This document shows, piece after piece, positions 1 to 9,106 of a stretch of DNA of 53,197 nucleotides. Positions within the stretch are counted from its first letter, which is position 1. Each line of letters begins with the position of its first letter. Under the pieces are notes generated by a model. It was given only the letters and a program-made list of their open reading frames with translations. It was not told the DNA's origin and searched no databases. Origin of the DNA: Micromonospora sp. ATCC 39149 (GTDB lineage Bacteria; Actinomycetota; Actinomycetes; Mycobacteriales; Micromonosporaceae); contig NZ_GG657738.1 in the NCBI RefSeq assembly GCF_000158815.1, positions 1,216,762-1,269,958 on the forward strand, read 5' to 3'. Position numbers and translations under genes: made by a program.

Positions 1-3000
1 GACGTGCGGGATGCCGTCCTCGTCCAGGGCCAGCCGTTGTGAGCAGGGCCGCGTCGAGCAGCACCGGGTGGATCCCGAGCCCGCGCGGCGGTCCGGCGTC
101 CGCGTCGGGCAGCGCGATCTCCGCGTACGCGTCGTCGCCGTCGCGCCACACGGCCCGCACGGCCCGCAGGGCCGGTCCGGGATCCTGGCCGGTCTCCGCG
201 AGCCGGGCTAGCATCAGGCCGGGGTCGGCGGGGACCGCGCCCGGCGGCGGCCACGCGGCGGCCCGCCAGTCCGGCGCCTCGCCGGCGGCCGCGGTGAGGA
301 ACCCGCGGGCGTGGCAGGTCGCGGCGGAGTGGATCGCCACCGTCCGGTGGCCGTGCTCGTCGGGCTCACCGACGCGAATCTGCACCGGCACGCCGTCCGG
401 CGCCGGCATCGGCTCCTCGACGGTCAGCTCCCCGACCACCGGCGCGCCGGCCTGGCGTCCGGCCGCCGCGGCCAGCTCCACCAACGCGGTGCTCCCCCAG
501 GGCTCGGCCCCGGCGGGCGTCCGGCCCGTCAGCAGCCACTCGTCGCCGCCGGGCAGGGCCACGGCGGCGGCGAGCACCGGGTGCTCCACCTTGGTCAGGC
601 CGGCCGCGGCGACGTCCGCCGCCGCGCCCCGGGGCGGCAGCCAGTGCCGCTGCCGTTGGAACGTGTACGTCGGCAGGGTCACCCGCCGGCCGTACGGGTA
701 CACCGCCAGCCAGTCGATGCCGATCCCGGCGACGTGTGCCCCGCCGAGGAACGCCGCGAACGCCGCCGGTTCGTCCTCCCCGGCGCGCAGCGCAGCGAGG
801 AAGGCGGCGCCGGAATCCTCGTCGAGCGTCTGCCGGGCCATGGCGGTCAGCACCGCGTCCGGGCCCAGCTCGAGGTAGCGCCGCACCCCCTGCCGGTGCA
901 GCGCGCCGATGCCGTCGTGGAACCGGACCGCCTCGCGGACGTGGCGCACCCAGTACTCCGGGTCGGTCAGCTCGGCGGACGCCGGCTCGCCGGTCACGTT
1001 GGACACCACCGGGATCCGTGGCGGCGTGTAGCTCAGCGCCCGCGCCACCTGCCGGAACTCGTCCAGCATCGGCTCCATCAGGTGCGAGTGGAACGCGTGG
1101 CTGACCCGCAGCCGGGTCGTCTTGCGGTGCGCCCAGCGCGGCAGCCACTCCTCGATCGCGTCTAGGTCGCCGGAGACCACCACCGCCTGCGCGCCATTGA
1201 CCGCGGCGACGCCCAACCGGTCGGTGAGGCCGGTCAGCGACTCGCGCACCTCCGCCTCGGACGCCTGCACCGCGGCCATGCCGCCGCCGGCCGGCAGCGC
1301 GCCCATCAGCCGGCCGCGGGCGGCGACCAGCGTGCTCGCGTCGGCGAGCGACAGCACCCCGGCCACATGCGCGGCGGCCAGCTCGCCGACCGAGTGGCCG
1401 ATGAGCACGTCGGGGCGGACGCCCAGCGACCCGGCGAGCCGGAACAGGGCCACCTCGACCGCGAACAGCGCGGGCTGGGTGTACCGCGTGTCGTCCAGCA
1501 GGGCAGCGTCGGGGGTGCCGGGCGCCGCCTCCAGCAGGTCGCGCACCGACCGGCCGACGTGCGCGTCGATCTGGTCGCACACCTCGTCCAGGGCGTCCGC
1601 GAACACCGGGTACGCGGCCGCCAGGCCGGCGCCCATCCGGGCCCGCTGCGCCCCCTGGCCGGTGAACAGCACCGCCGTGCGGCCGGGCACGACCTGCCCG
1701 GGTGCGACGTCCCCGGCGGCCAGACCGGCCAGGCCCGCCAGCAGGCCGTCCCGGTTGGCGGCGGACACGGCGGCGCGGGTCCGCCACTGCGCGCGGGTGG
1801 TCGCCGCGGACAGTCCCACGTCCGGCAGAGTGGCGTCCGGATGCGCCAGCAGGTGTTCGCGGAGTTTGCCGGCCTGCGCCCGCAGCGCGTCCGGGCCGGT
1901 GGCGGACACCACGACCGGCGCGGGCCGGTGGACCGGCTCGGCCGGCGGCGTGGCGGGGGCGTTCTCCGGGGCGGCGGTCAGCACCATGTGGCAGCACGAG
2001 CCGCCGATGCCGAGCGAGGTCACCCCCGCCGCGACCGGCTGCTCGCCGGCCGGCCACCGCTCGTGCCGGTCGGCGACCCGCAGCCCGAGGTCGTCCAGCG
2101 GGATGCGCGGATTGGGGCGGCGGAAGTTCAGGTGCGGCACCAGTTCCCGGTGGTGGACGCAGAGCGCCGTCTTGATCAGGCCGGCGATGCCCGCCGCACC
2201 CTCCAGATGGCCGATGTTGGTCTTGACCGAGCCGACTACGAGCGGGGTGGCTCGCGGCGCCCCGTACGCCTCGCCGAGCGCCCGCGCCTCGATCGGGTCC
2301 CCGACCGCGGTGCCGGTGCCGTGCAGCTCCACGTACTGCACCTCGCCGGGTGCCAGCCCGGCGCGGCGCAGCGCGTCGCCGATGGTCCGCGCCTGCGCGT
2401 CCGCGCTGGGCACGGTGAGACCGGTGGGGTCGCTGCCGGTGCCGACCGCGCTGCCCCGGATGACCGCGTAGATGCGGTCGCCGTCGGCGACGGCCCGGTC
2501 CAGCGTCTTGAGCACGACGACGCCGCCGCCCTCGCCCCGGACGTACCCGTTGGCGCGCTCGTCGAAGACGTAACACCGGCCGTCCGGCGACAGCGCGCCG
2601 GCGGCGCGGGCGACGGCGGTGCTCAGCGGCGACACGTTGAGGTGGACACCGCCGGCGAGCGCCACGCCGGCCTCGCCCCGGGCGAGGCTCTCGCACGCCA
2701 GATGCACGGCCACCAGCGACGACGACTGGCCGTTGTATTAAGATCAGACTGGGGCCGCCGAGGCCCAGCGCGTACGACACCCGGTTGGCGATCATCGCTC
2801 GGCCCATGCCGGTCAGCGTGTGCCGGGTGACCTCGCCCGAGGACACCACCAGGTCGGCGTAGTCGCCCGCCATGACCCCGAGGAACACGCCGACCGGCGC
2901 GGACCCGGACTCCGGCACGACGATGCCCGCGTCCTCCAGCCCCTGCCAGGCCAGCTCCAGGGCGAGGCGCTGCTGCGGGTCGGTCTCCGCGGCCTCGCGC

Positions 3001-3209
3001 GGCGACATCCGGAAGAACGCGGCGTCGAACTCGTCGACCCCGTCGACGAACCCGCCACGCTCCGGACCGGTCGCCCGCTCCGGGCCCCGGTCCCTGATGG
3101 CGTCCACGCCCCCGCTCAGCAGGCGCCAGTACTCGTCCGGCCCAGACGCCGCCGGTGTCCGGGAGGCGATGCCGACGATGGCGACAGGCTGTCCGTGTGC
3201 GCGAGTCAT
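1..3209 (-). pseudogene. Type I polyketide synthase loading module KSQ-AT-DH(degenerate), frameshifted, 3' end off window
   Basis: A modular PKS read leftwards off the window edge. The first frame encodes the KS N-terminus (VAIVGIASRTP at residues 9-19) to GLGGPSL near residue 155. There the frame shifts by one base, and the next frame continues the KS with NGQSSSLVA, VELHGTGT and NIGHLEG. The nucleophile position is Gln, not Cys, which marks a decarboxylating KSQ of loading modules. The AT follows, with GHSVGE and HAFH, the malonyl-CoA signature. A post-AT linker (LPTYTFQRQRHW) leads into a DH-like fold starting HPVLAAAV, but the HxxxGxxxxP active-site stretch is absent. There is no docking segment before the KS, as expected for a first module. 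The protein would start a polyketide chain from malonyl-CoA by decarboxylation to acetate. Whether the frameshift is real or an assembly error cannot be told from the sequence. Confidence 0.9.
2729..2748 (-). other. Frameshift and sequence scar beside the KSQ active site
   Basis: Between the codons for GGPSL and GQSSSL the minus strand has an AT-rich 16-base stretch where 15 bases coding for T-V-D-T are expected in this family. The net +1 breaks the reading frame just before the Gln codon (minus strand 2728-2726). The local low GC contrasts with the surrounding 75%-GC gene, so this is more than a simple homopolymer slip. It could be a lesion, an excision footprint, or a bad read junction. Confidence 0.6.
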
Positions 3210-3385
3210 CGCACCCCCGTCATGGGTAGTGTCCCTTGGTGTCCCCGGAGACTACGCAGGTGCTCCGCCGACCAGCCCGCGATGACCAGAACCTGTCAGA
3301 GTCGGGCACATCCGCGCCGCCCGCGCCGCCCCGGTGGCAGGTTGCGGTCCGTCCACGCCCCCGGTCTGTCGGGCAGGATGAACGG
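3210..3385. promoter_or_regulatory. Divergent intergenic region between PKS and alcohol dehydrogenase
   Basis: The PKS starts leftwards at 3209 and the dehydrogenase rightwards at about 3386, so both promoters should lie in these 176 bases. No confident -10/-35 or operator could be picked out by eye. The PKS ATG has a G-rich ribosome-binding stretch close upstream. Confidence 0.4.
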
Positions 3386-4579
3386 GTGTGCGAGGTAATC
3401 ACCGGCAGTGGCGCCGCGGACCGGCTGGACGAGGTCGTCGCCCGCTACCGGCCGGGCCGGATCCTGGTGGTCGGCAGCCCACGCCGGGTCGCGGCGACCG
3501 GCGTGCTGGACCGGCTCGGCGGCCGCCCGGCGCGGGTGTTCGACGGCTTCCGCGCCAACCCGGTCCTGCCCGACGTGCTGGCCGGCGTCCGGATGCTGCA
3601 CGAGGTCGGCGCGGACCTCGTCATCGGCGTCGGCGGTGGCTCCGCGATGGACACCGCCAAGATGATCCGCCTGCTGCCGCCCGACCCCGCTGCCGCGCTG
3701 GCGCTGCTGCACGGCGACCGCGAGCCTGACGGTGGGCACGTGCCGCTGATCGTGCTGCCCACCACAGCTGGCACCGGCAGCGAGGTGACCCCGTTCGCCA
3801 CGGTGTACGTGGACGGCCGCAAACACTCGCTCGACCTGCCGGCGGTGCGGCCGGACGTCGCGCTGGTCGATCCCGGGCTGACCGCGGGTTGCCCGGCGGA
3901 GCTGACGTTCTCCTGCGCGTTCGACGCGCTGGCGCACTCCGTGGAGTCGTACTGGTCCGTCCGCTCCACCCCCGCGTCCCGCCGCCTCGCCGGCGCGGCC
4001 GCCCGCGGCCTGGTCCCTCTCCTCGCCGGCGGCCAGGAAGCTCTTCTGGCCGGCCGGGCCGACCTGTGCGCCCTGGCGACGACGGCCGGGCTGGCGATCA
4101 GCGAGACCCGGACTACGGTCGGGCACGCCTTCGCGTACCCCCTCACGATCCGGTACGGCGTCCCGCACGGCTTGGCGGCCGCGCTGTCGTTGTCGGCCCT
4201 GCTACCGGTGGCGTCGTCCGGCCGGGTCGAGGATCCGCGGGGCCCGGGCTTCGTCGCCGACCGTCTGGCCGAGCTGGCCGCGTTCTTCCGGGTGCCGACC
4301 GCCGGCCACCTGGGTCCCGCGATCCGCGACCTCATCGCCGTTGCGGGCTTCGCCACCGCGCTGAGCGCTTATGGCGTCCGAGCCACGGACCTGCCGTCCA
4401 TCGCCGCCGAAGCGCAGGCTTCCAACCGAAGCGGAAACGCCCCTGTGGCGTACGACGAATCCACCGCCGTCCAAGCCCTGCGAGAGGCACTCGACAGCGG
4501 GGACCTGTCTGTTGGAAACTCGACTTCGCTGCCCCGCCTGGCCATTTCCTGCCGCCCTACAACGCGCCTGCGCTCTTGA
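3386..4579 (+). CDS. Iron-containing alcohol dehydrogenase (phosphonoacetaldehyde-reductase-like)
   Basis: A group III, iron-dependent NAD(P)-linked alcohol dehydrogenase of 397 residues, close to the usual family length of about 385. It shows the nucleotide-binding GGGSAMDTAK, the TTAGTGSEVT loop, and the four metal ligands in FDALAHSVE (Asp and His), GHAFAYPL (His) and VPHG (His). The run GHAFAYPLTIRYGVPHG resembles the PhpC/PduQ-like subgroup that includes phosphonoacetaldehyde reductases, but the substrate cannot be assigned from sequence. The open frame extends back to 3236, yet those 50 residues are Pro/Arg-rich and unlike the family, so the GTG at 3386 is preferred. The last 25 residues after LSVGNS look unlike the family and may be altered by the transposon debris that follows. 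Its divergent position suggests a link to the polyketide locus. Confidence 0.82.
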   Translation: MCEVITGSGAADRLDEVVARYRPGRILVVGSPRRVAATGVLDRLGGRPARVFDGFRANPVLPDVLAGVRMLHEVGADLVIGVGGGSAMDTAKMIRLLPPDPAAALALLHGDREPDGGHVPLIVLPTTAGTGSEVTPFATVYVDGRKHSLDLPAVRPDVALVDPGLTAGCPAELTFSCAFDALAHSVESYWSVRSTPASRRLAGAAARGLVPLLAGGQEALLAGRADLCALATTAGLAISETRTTVGHAFAYPLTIRYGVPHGLAAALSLSALLPVASSGRVEDPRGPGFVADRLAELAAFFRVPTAGHLGPAIRDLIAVAGFATALSAYGVRATDLPSIAAEAQASNRSGNAPVAYDESTAVQALREALDSGDLSVGNSTSLPRLAISCRPTTRLRS

Positions 4580-4631
4580 CACTTCTGCCGTCAAATTGTA
4601 CGTGTTTAGAGGCCGCGCAATTAGTGCCTCG

Positions 4632-5040
4632 TCACGCAGCCATGAACGGGTGATCCGGGTGGCGGATCTTGGAGTTGATTGCGAAGCCGGTCTTAGGTCG
4701 AGCGTGTTGGTTGCGCCAGCGGATGTAGGCGCCGATGGCGGTGTCCTGCTCGGTGTGGGTGCGGTGGGCAGTGCCGTTGAGTGCGAGGTAGCGCACGGCG
4801 GCGAACTCGGCCTGGATCCAGTTCAGCCAGGACGCGTACGTGGGCAGGAACACCAGGTCGACGCGGTTGGCGGCGCACCAGGTACGGACTTCGGGGTGCT
4901 TGTGCGGGGAGAATTTGTCGCAGATCAGGCACAGCTTCTGGTCGGGCCAGTGGCGGCGCAGCACCTTGAGGAAGGTCAGGAACTCGCGCCACCGTTTGCC
5001 AGTTCCCAGGTGGCGGTCAGGGGGCCCAGGAAGGGTTGAG
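4632..5040 (-). pseudogene. IS630-family transposase, C-terminal remnant
   Basis: The minus strand encodes the C-terminal half of an IS630/Tc1-like DDE transposase. Visible landmarks are LCLICDKFSPHKHPEV (second catalytic Asp in ICDKFSPH), FLPTYASWLNWIQAEF (third acidic residue in the NWIQAEF context) and a closing YIRWRNQHARPK. The open frame continues upstream to 5243, but that part is antisense to another transposase fragment and is not part of the protein. The N-terminal helix-turn-helix and first catalytic Asp are missing, so it cannot act alone. Confidence 0.8.
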
Positions 5041-5139
5041 TGATCCATTCTTCGTTCAGGGGATGCGAGGTTTGGCGTTGCCAGGCCGCCCACCAGGAAC
5101 CGCGAGAGAGAAGGGTCCAGCCGGTGGGGCGTCGGGATT

Positions 5140-5286
5140 CGCGGTGGTGGTGGCGAACGCGCCGTCGCCATCCTCAAGACCTGGAAGATCCTGACCAAGC
5201 TGCGCTGCTGCCCACGGCGCGCCACCGTGATCGTCCAGGCCATCCTCGTCCTACACGCCGTCGAAGACGACCGTTGCTCAGGATGA
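5140..5286 (+). pseudogene. DDE transposase, C-terminal tail fragment
   Basis: A plus-strand frame of about 48 codons ends at a TGA at 5284 and reads AILKTWKILTKLRCCPRR followed by a hydrophobic IVQAILVLHAVE. This is the typical end of IS5-type DDE_4 transposases. No upstream part remains. It abuts, and in part opposes, the IS630 remnant, so two unrelated insertion sequences meet near 5040-5140. Confidence 0.55.
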
Positions 5287-5447
5287 AAATGGCTCTATCA
5301 ACTATCCACGGGTGATCACCACAACGCATCGACATCCCTTGCTCTCGCGGCCCGACGGCAGCCGCGACACCAACGCGAATCCTTGCAGTCGATAGCCACT
5401 TCGTCACAATGCGAGCTATGCGAATGCATGCCTGTTGATGCATGCAT

Positions 5448-5462
5448 GTTGATAACATCAAC
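5448..5462. repeat. Short perfect hairpin in AT-richer spacer
   Basis: The 15 bases form a 6-bp perfect stem (GTTGAT/ATCAAC) around a 3-base loop. Just before it lies a run of overlapping GCATGC/TGCATGCA palindromes (5426-5447). It sits in the 230-bp non-coding spacer downstream of the RHS-immunity chimera. It might be a weak terminator or a transposon end; the sequence does not decide. Confidence 0.3.
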
Positions 5463-5519
5463 CGAGACAGCAGCACCACACGGCTATCAACGCCCACGGG
5501 CAACACGACGCAGCTCGGG

Positions 5520-6605
5520 TCAGCCCATGCCGAGGACTTCTCGCAATACGATATCCGCCAGGGCAAGCAAACTGGAGTGATCCGGTTCCGGAATAGCGAA
5601 GTTCATTTTCATTGCGTGCTCCACGCAATCCCCATCCAACTCCAGATGATAATTCTTGACGTGGAACGACAAATCTTGCCGCCAGACCCAAGTTCCATCC
5701 GTCAGAATCGACGATCCTCCACTGATACGAGCATCGCCGCCAATCACGTCGGTTGTCGACTCCATGATGTCAATTAGCGGAATACCTGAGTCCAGGTAGC
5801 TGGCAACCTCGTCATCATGCCAACCAGTAATCTCTCTAATGGCGTCGATGATACTGTTCTTGAAAATGCTAAGACTGGCGCACTCGGTGCTGGTACCCGG
5901 TGGGCAGACCCGCTCGAGCAGATCCGTGTCGTACTCGTACGACCAGGTCAGCGCGGTGCCCGGGGCGCCCGGGGTGACCGGGTCGGTGGTGACCGTCGCG
6001 ACGTGTGGGTGGGCGGCGCCCGCCGGGGTGGACCAACCGATCGTCAGGGTACGGTTCGACGTCACCGACCGGAGCTGGTCCACCCGCCCGTTGGTGTCAT
6101 AGCGCAGGGTCAGCGCCCGACCGGACGCGTCGGTGACCTTCGTCAGGTGGAAGGCACCGCCGCCGGGCGACTGGGTGAACTCGTACCCGGTGGCGTCCTT
6201 GTCGGTCAGCGAGTAGCCGCCGGTGATCGCCTTGAAGACGGAGAACCGGCCGGACGGCGGGACCCACGTGCCGTCGTTGTTACGGCCGAACGACACATCC
6301 TGCCCGTCGGGATAGCGGATCGTCGCGGTCTGCAGCACCCCGGCGGCGTCCCGGTCCTCCCGGGCGCGCATGTCCAGCAGCGACGACCAGCCACGGCCGA
6401 ACGCGCTGTCGGCGCGGGTGTCCAGGCTGTTGTAGTCCCGCGTGATCGACAGCGCGGGACCGACCGTGGCGACCTCGGCGTCGCTGTCCGAGGTGGTGTA
6501 GTTGCCGACGCCGGCTTCGTAGCCCTTGCCGCCGTTCTGGGCCAGCGAGGAGGTCACCGCCGGCTGCGGCACCTGCGTCGAGAAGGCGTACGTGACGGGG
6601 GCGGA
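5520..6605 (-). pseudogene. RHS-repeat protein fragment fused in frame to an immunity-like domain
   Basis: One open frame joins two unlike pieces. Residues 1 to about 230 (from minus-strand 6600) are the RHS N-terminal region with DUF6531-type sequence: GGKGYEAGVGNY, RDYNSLDTR, AFGRGWSS, YPDGQDVSFGR and VCPPGTSTEC. After the last motif, where a real RHS protein runs on for many hundreds of residues, the frame switches to a domain with DDEVASYLDSGIPL, GGSSILTDGTWVWRQDL and VKNYHLELD. The tail pattern (DGTWVWxxDLxxxVxxYHLxL) resembles small immunity proteins found beside actinobacterial RHS toxins; that family match is from memory. GC content falls sharply in this half. No RHS core, autoproteolysis site or toxin is left. 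The upstream edge abuts the carboxylesterase tail with no start of its own, so it is probably silent debris. Confidence 0.7.
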
Positions 6606-8032
6606 TGGTCCGGTGGACGGGTGGTCCGCCAGATGCGGCGGGAGTCGGCGAGCGGGTCTTCGGCGTCGAGGGGTGGATCATCCCAGATGCGGGTCCGATG
6701 GTGGGTGAGGTCGAACTGTGGCCAGCCGGGGTCTGCGGTGGCGGCGAATCCGGTCCATGCATGGCGGATCTGGCGGGACAGCGGCTCGAACGCGGCGGGT
6801 GGCGGCGTGCCGAGGAACCGGCTGGCGTAACCGGAGGTGGCGGTGCCGAAGATCAGGGGGATGTCGAGCCCGTGGCCGGCCCCCAGGCCTGGGCTGGACC
6901 AGGCGAGGTCGTACAGCCATGTCCGTCCGCCGGCTGCGGCGTGGGCTTGGGCGGTCCGGATGGTGGGGATTCGGACCAGAGCGTCGGACAGAATCGTGGT
7001 GAACACCTCGGCGTCGCCGGCGCGGGGATAGGCGCGCCGATACGCGTCAGCGCCCGCCGATGGCAGGCCGATGGCTTGTGCAACGGCGGCCAGGTCGACG
7101 TCGGGCGGTGGTGGTGGGCCCAGGCCGCGGTACTCCTCATGCGTGTACCCGCAAATGAGGTCCACGTCGCGGCCGGTCGCGATGGCCGCCCAGGCCGGTC
7201 CGGTGACCAGGTCGCCGTCGATGACGGGCGAGAAGGCGGACATCCCGGCCGCGCGGTCGCGAAGCGGCGTGTCCTGCACGGCGAGGATCGCCTCGGGCGT
7301 CAGGGCCGCGAACCCGTCCCAGGTGGCCGCCACGCCGAGGGCCCGGGCGATCGTCGTCGTGACGACTGCGGCCTCGATCCCGGTCCGGCATCCGGCGGGG
7401 ATGCTCTGGGCGATGGCGCGGCGGAACAACCCGACCGCGGCGGGCGCGCCCACCAGTAGAGCGATGCACGCGGCGCCGGCGGATTGGCCGAACACGGTCA
7501 CGTTCGTCGGGTCACCGCCGAAGGCGGCAATGTTGGACTGGACCCACTCCAGCGCCGCGATCTGATCGCGTAGGCCCCGGTTGTCCGCCACGCTGGGAAG
7601 GTGGCCGAAGCCTTCGAACCCGACCCGGTAGTTGACGGTGACCACCACGACACCACAGCGGGCCAGCGTGGCCGCGTCGTACTGGGGCATGCTCGCCGCG
7701 CCGTGTTTCCACAGCCCGCCGTGGATCCACACCATCACCGGCAGAGCAGCCGCGCCGAGGTCCGGGCTCCACACGTTCAGCGACAGACAGTCCAGGCCGT
7801 CGCCGGGCCGCCACGCTGACGGCGCGCCCGGCGCGGGGGCCAGCTGAGGTGGGGCGCATCCGAACTGCCCACAGTCGCGGACGCCGTCCCACGCCGACGC
7901 CGGCACCGGTGGCCGCAACCGCAGCGGCCCCTGCGGCGCCGCCGCATACGGTATGCCTTTGAACGCCGCGACTCCGCCGACGTCACGCCCACGGACTCGC
8001 CCCAGCCCCGTGGCCACCACCGGCTCCGTCAC
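6554..8032 (-). CDS. Type B carboxylesterase (alpha/beta hydrolase), C-terminus altered by rearrangement
   Basis: A carboxylesterase/para-nitrobenzyl-esterase family enzyme of about 492 residues. The frame shows the family entry FKGIPYAA, the oxyanion region VMVWIHGG, and the nucleophile elbow in VFGQSAGA (Ser in GQSAG). Late His lies in GAGHGLDIPLIFG. It should hydrolyse carboxylic esters in the cytoplasm; the substrate is unknown. The start is GTG at 8032, giving a 4-base GTGA overlap with the upstream TetR gene, so the two are translationally coupled and the regulator probably controls the esterase. The final residues after DSRRIWRTTR read Pro/Arg-rich sequence that is really the RHS fragment in another frame. 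The native stop has therefore been lost by a junction near 6605, but the catalytic core looks complete. Confidence 0.85.
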   Translation of the reverse strand: MTEPVVATGLGRVRGRDVGGVAAFKGIPYAAAPQGPLRLRPPVPASAWDGVRDCGQFGCAPPQLAPAPGAPSAWRPGDGLDCLSLNVWSPDLGAAALPVMVWIHGGLWKHGAASMPQYDAATLARCGVVVVTVNYRVGFEGFGHLPSVADNRGLRDQIAALEWVQSNIAAFGGDPTNVTVFGQSAGAACIALLVGAPAAVGLFRRAIAQSIPAGCRTGIEAAVVTTTIARALGVAATWDGFAALTPEAILAVQDTPLRDRAAGMSAFSPVIDGDLVTGPAWAAIATGRDVDLICGYTHEEYRGLGPPPPPDVDLAAVAQAIGLPSAGADAYRRAYPRAGDAEVFTTILSDALVRIPTIRTAQAHAAAGGRTWLYDLAWSSPGLGAGHGLDIPLIFGTATSGYASRFLGTPPPAAFEPLSRQIRHAWTGFAATADPGWPQFDLTHHRTRIWDDPPLDAEDPLADSRRIWRTTRPPDHPPPSRTPSRRRCRSRR

Positions 8033-8700
8033 GACCGCACCTGCCGAGCGGGCGTGGAGGTGCCCGATCCGGACGGGCCTCGACGTCGTCCGGCCCTTCT
8101 GCGCGTTGGTGTGCCGTTGTCGTCCGGCGCCGCGATCGCCGCGCGCACCAGGCGGAAGAACAGGGCCCTGCGCTCTTGCCACACCTGCGGGTCCGCACTG
8201 ACCTTCATCAACCCGTCCGCGGCCGCCACCAGCAGCCCCGCGATGTCCTCGGCAGTGGCCTCGACGGCCGACAGCTGCACCTGACCCGCCGCCACCGCCG
8301 CGTTCAGCGCTGCGGTCAGCCTGGTCACCAGTTCCGCGTGAGCGTCCCTGACGATGTCACTGGCAACCCCGAGCCCGGCGTCGAGCAGCTCCCCACGGTG
8401 GACGCTCGACGAAACCTGCGCCATCAACGCCCCGATGTACGCGGCCATCGCGGTGTCGATGCGTGCCACCACGTCGTCCGGCGCGGCCAACGCCGCATCA
8501 ACCCGGTCGAGCGCCCAGGAGTGCGCCCGCCGCGACCCCGCCCGGAACAGCTCTTCCTTCGTCGGAAAATGAAGGTAGAGCGCGGCACGAGACATACCGG
8601 AGGCGCGGGCGACGTCCTGCATGGTCGTCTTGCCGTAGCCGTACTGGCAGAAGACGCTCATTGCGGCATCCAGGATCTGTTCGCTCCGATCGCTTGTCAC
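8029..8700 (-). CDS. TetR/AcrR-family transcriptional regulator
   Basis: A 223-residue one-component repressor. The N-terminal helix-turn-helix reads ILDAAMSVFCQYGYGKTTMQ then ARASGMSRAALYLHFPTKEEL, textbook for the family. The ligand-binding C-terminal half is variable as usual. It overlaps the start of the carboxylesterase by four bases and so forms a two-gene operon. The likely role is control of that esterase and of itself in response to a small molecule. The last 25 residues are Arg/Ser/Gly-rich and probably disordered. Confidence 0.9.
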   Translation of the reverse strand: MTSDRSEQILDAAMSVFCQYGYGKTTMQDVARASGMSRAALYLHFPTKEELFRAGSRRAHSWALDRVDAALAAPDDVVARIDTAMAAYIGALMAQVSSSVHRGELLDAGLGVASDIVRDAHAELVTRLTAALNAAVAAGQVQLSAVEATAEDIAGLLVAAADGLMKVSADPQVWQERRALFFRLVRAAIAAPDDNGTPTRRRAGRRRGPSGSGTSTPARQVRS

Positions 8701-9106
8701 GCCAGCAGCTTGTCACGCTGGACAATGATCGTCAACATGTCTAGTCCTGCCGAGGGTCGAGGTCGATGCCGTGGTGTGAACCCTGTTGAGCTGCTGCGCG
8801 AGCAGATCGAGGGCGCGTCGCCGGATGTGGGTGTTGGTAAGAATCGCGACACCAGAGGCCAAAAAGATGATCTAGGTGTGAGGGCTGGCATCTCAAACGG
8901 CGGCAGTAGCGCGCGCCTTCCCGCACACCTCCAGGAGCGGCAGGCCGGCCGCGTACCGCCGGAAGAAACCGGCGGTCGGGGTGTCCGCCGTCGCGACGGT
9001 GTCCGGAGTGCCTTCCGCGACCACCGCACCCCGTTCGGACCGGCTCCCGGCCGCTTCACCAGATCTCTCGTCACGTGGCTGGTCCCGATGCGGCCCGTGC
9101 TGCGGA
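8701..9106. other. Intergenic stretch with no supported gene
   Basis: These 406 bases must hold the promoter of the TetR-esterase operon near 8700-8750. They also contain the left copy of an imperfect inverted repeat (8829-8873). Small open frames are present on both strands but show no recognisable protein sequence. Confidence 0.5.
8829..8873 (+). repeat. Left copy of imperfect 45-bp inverted repeat
   Basis: Compared by eye with the reverse complement of 9866-9910, 38 of 45 positions match, including an exact 15-base run (GGGTGTTGGTAAGAA). The two copies flank the flavin-oxidase-like gene at 9107-9640. They may be ends of a decayed element. Confidence 0.6.

Noticed and set aside
366..2740. 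Long minus-strand frame reading Arg/Gly-rich sequence as part of the PKS protein
   Set aside because: After the frameshift the real KS and AT motifs are in another frame; this one is a GC-rich shadow.
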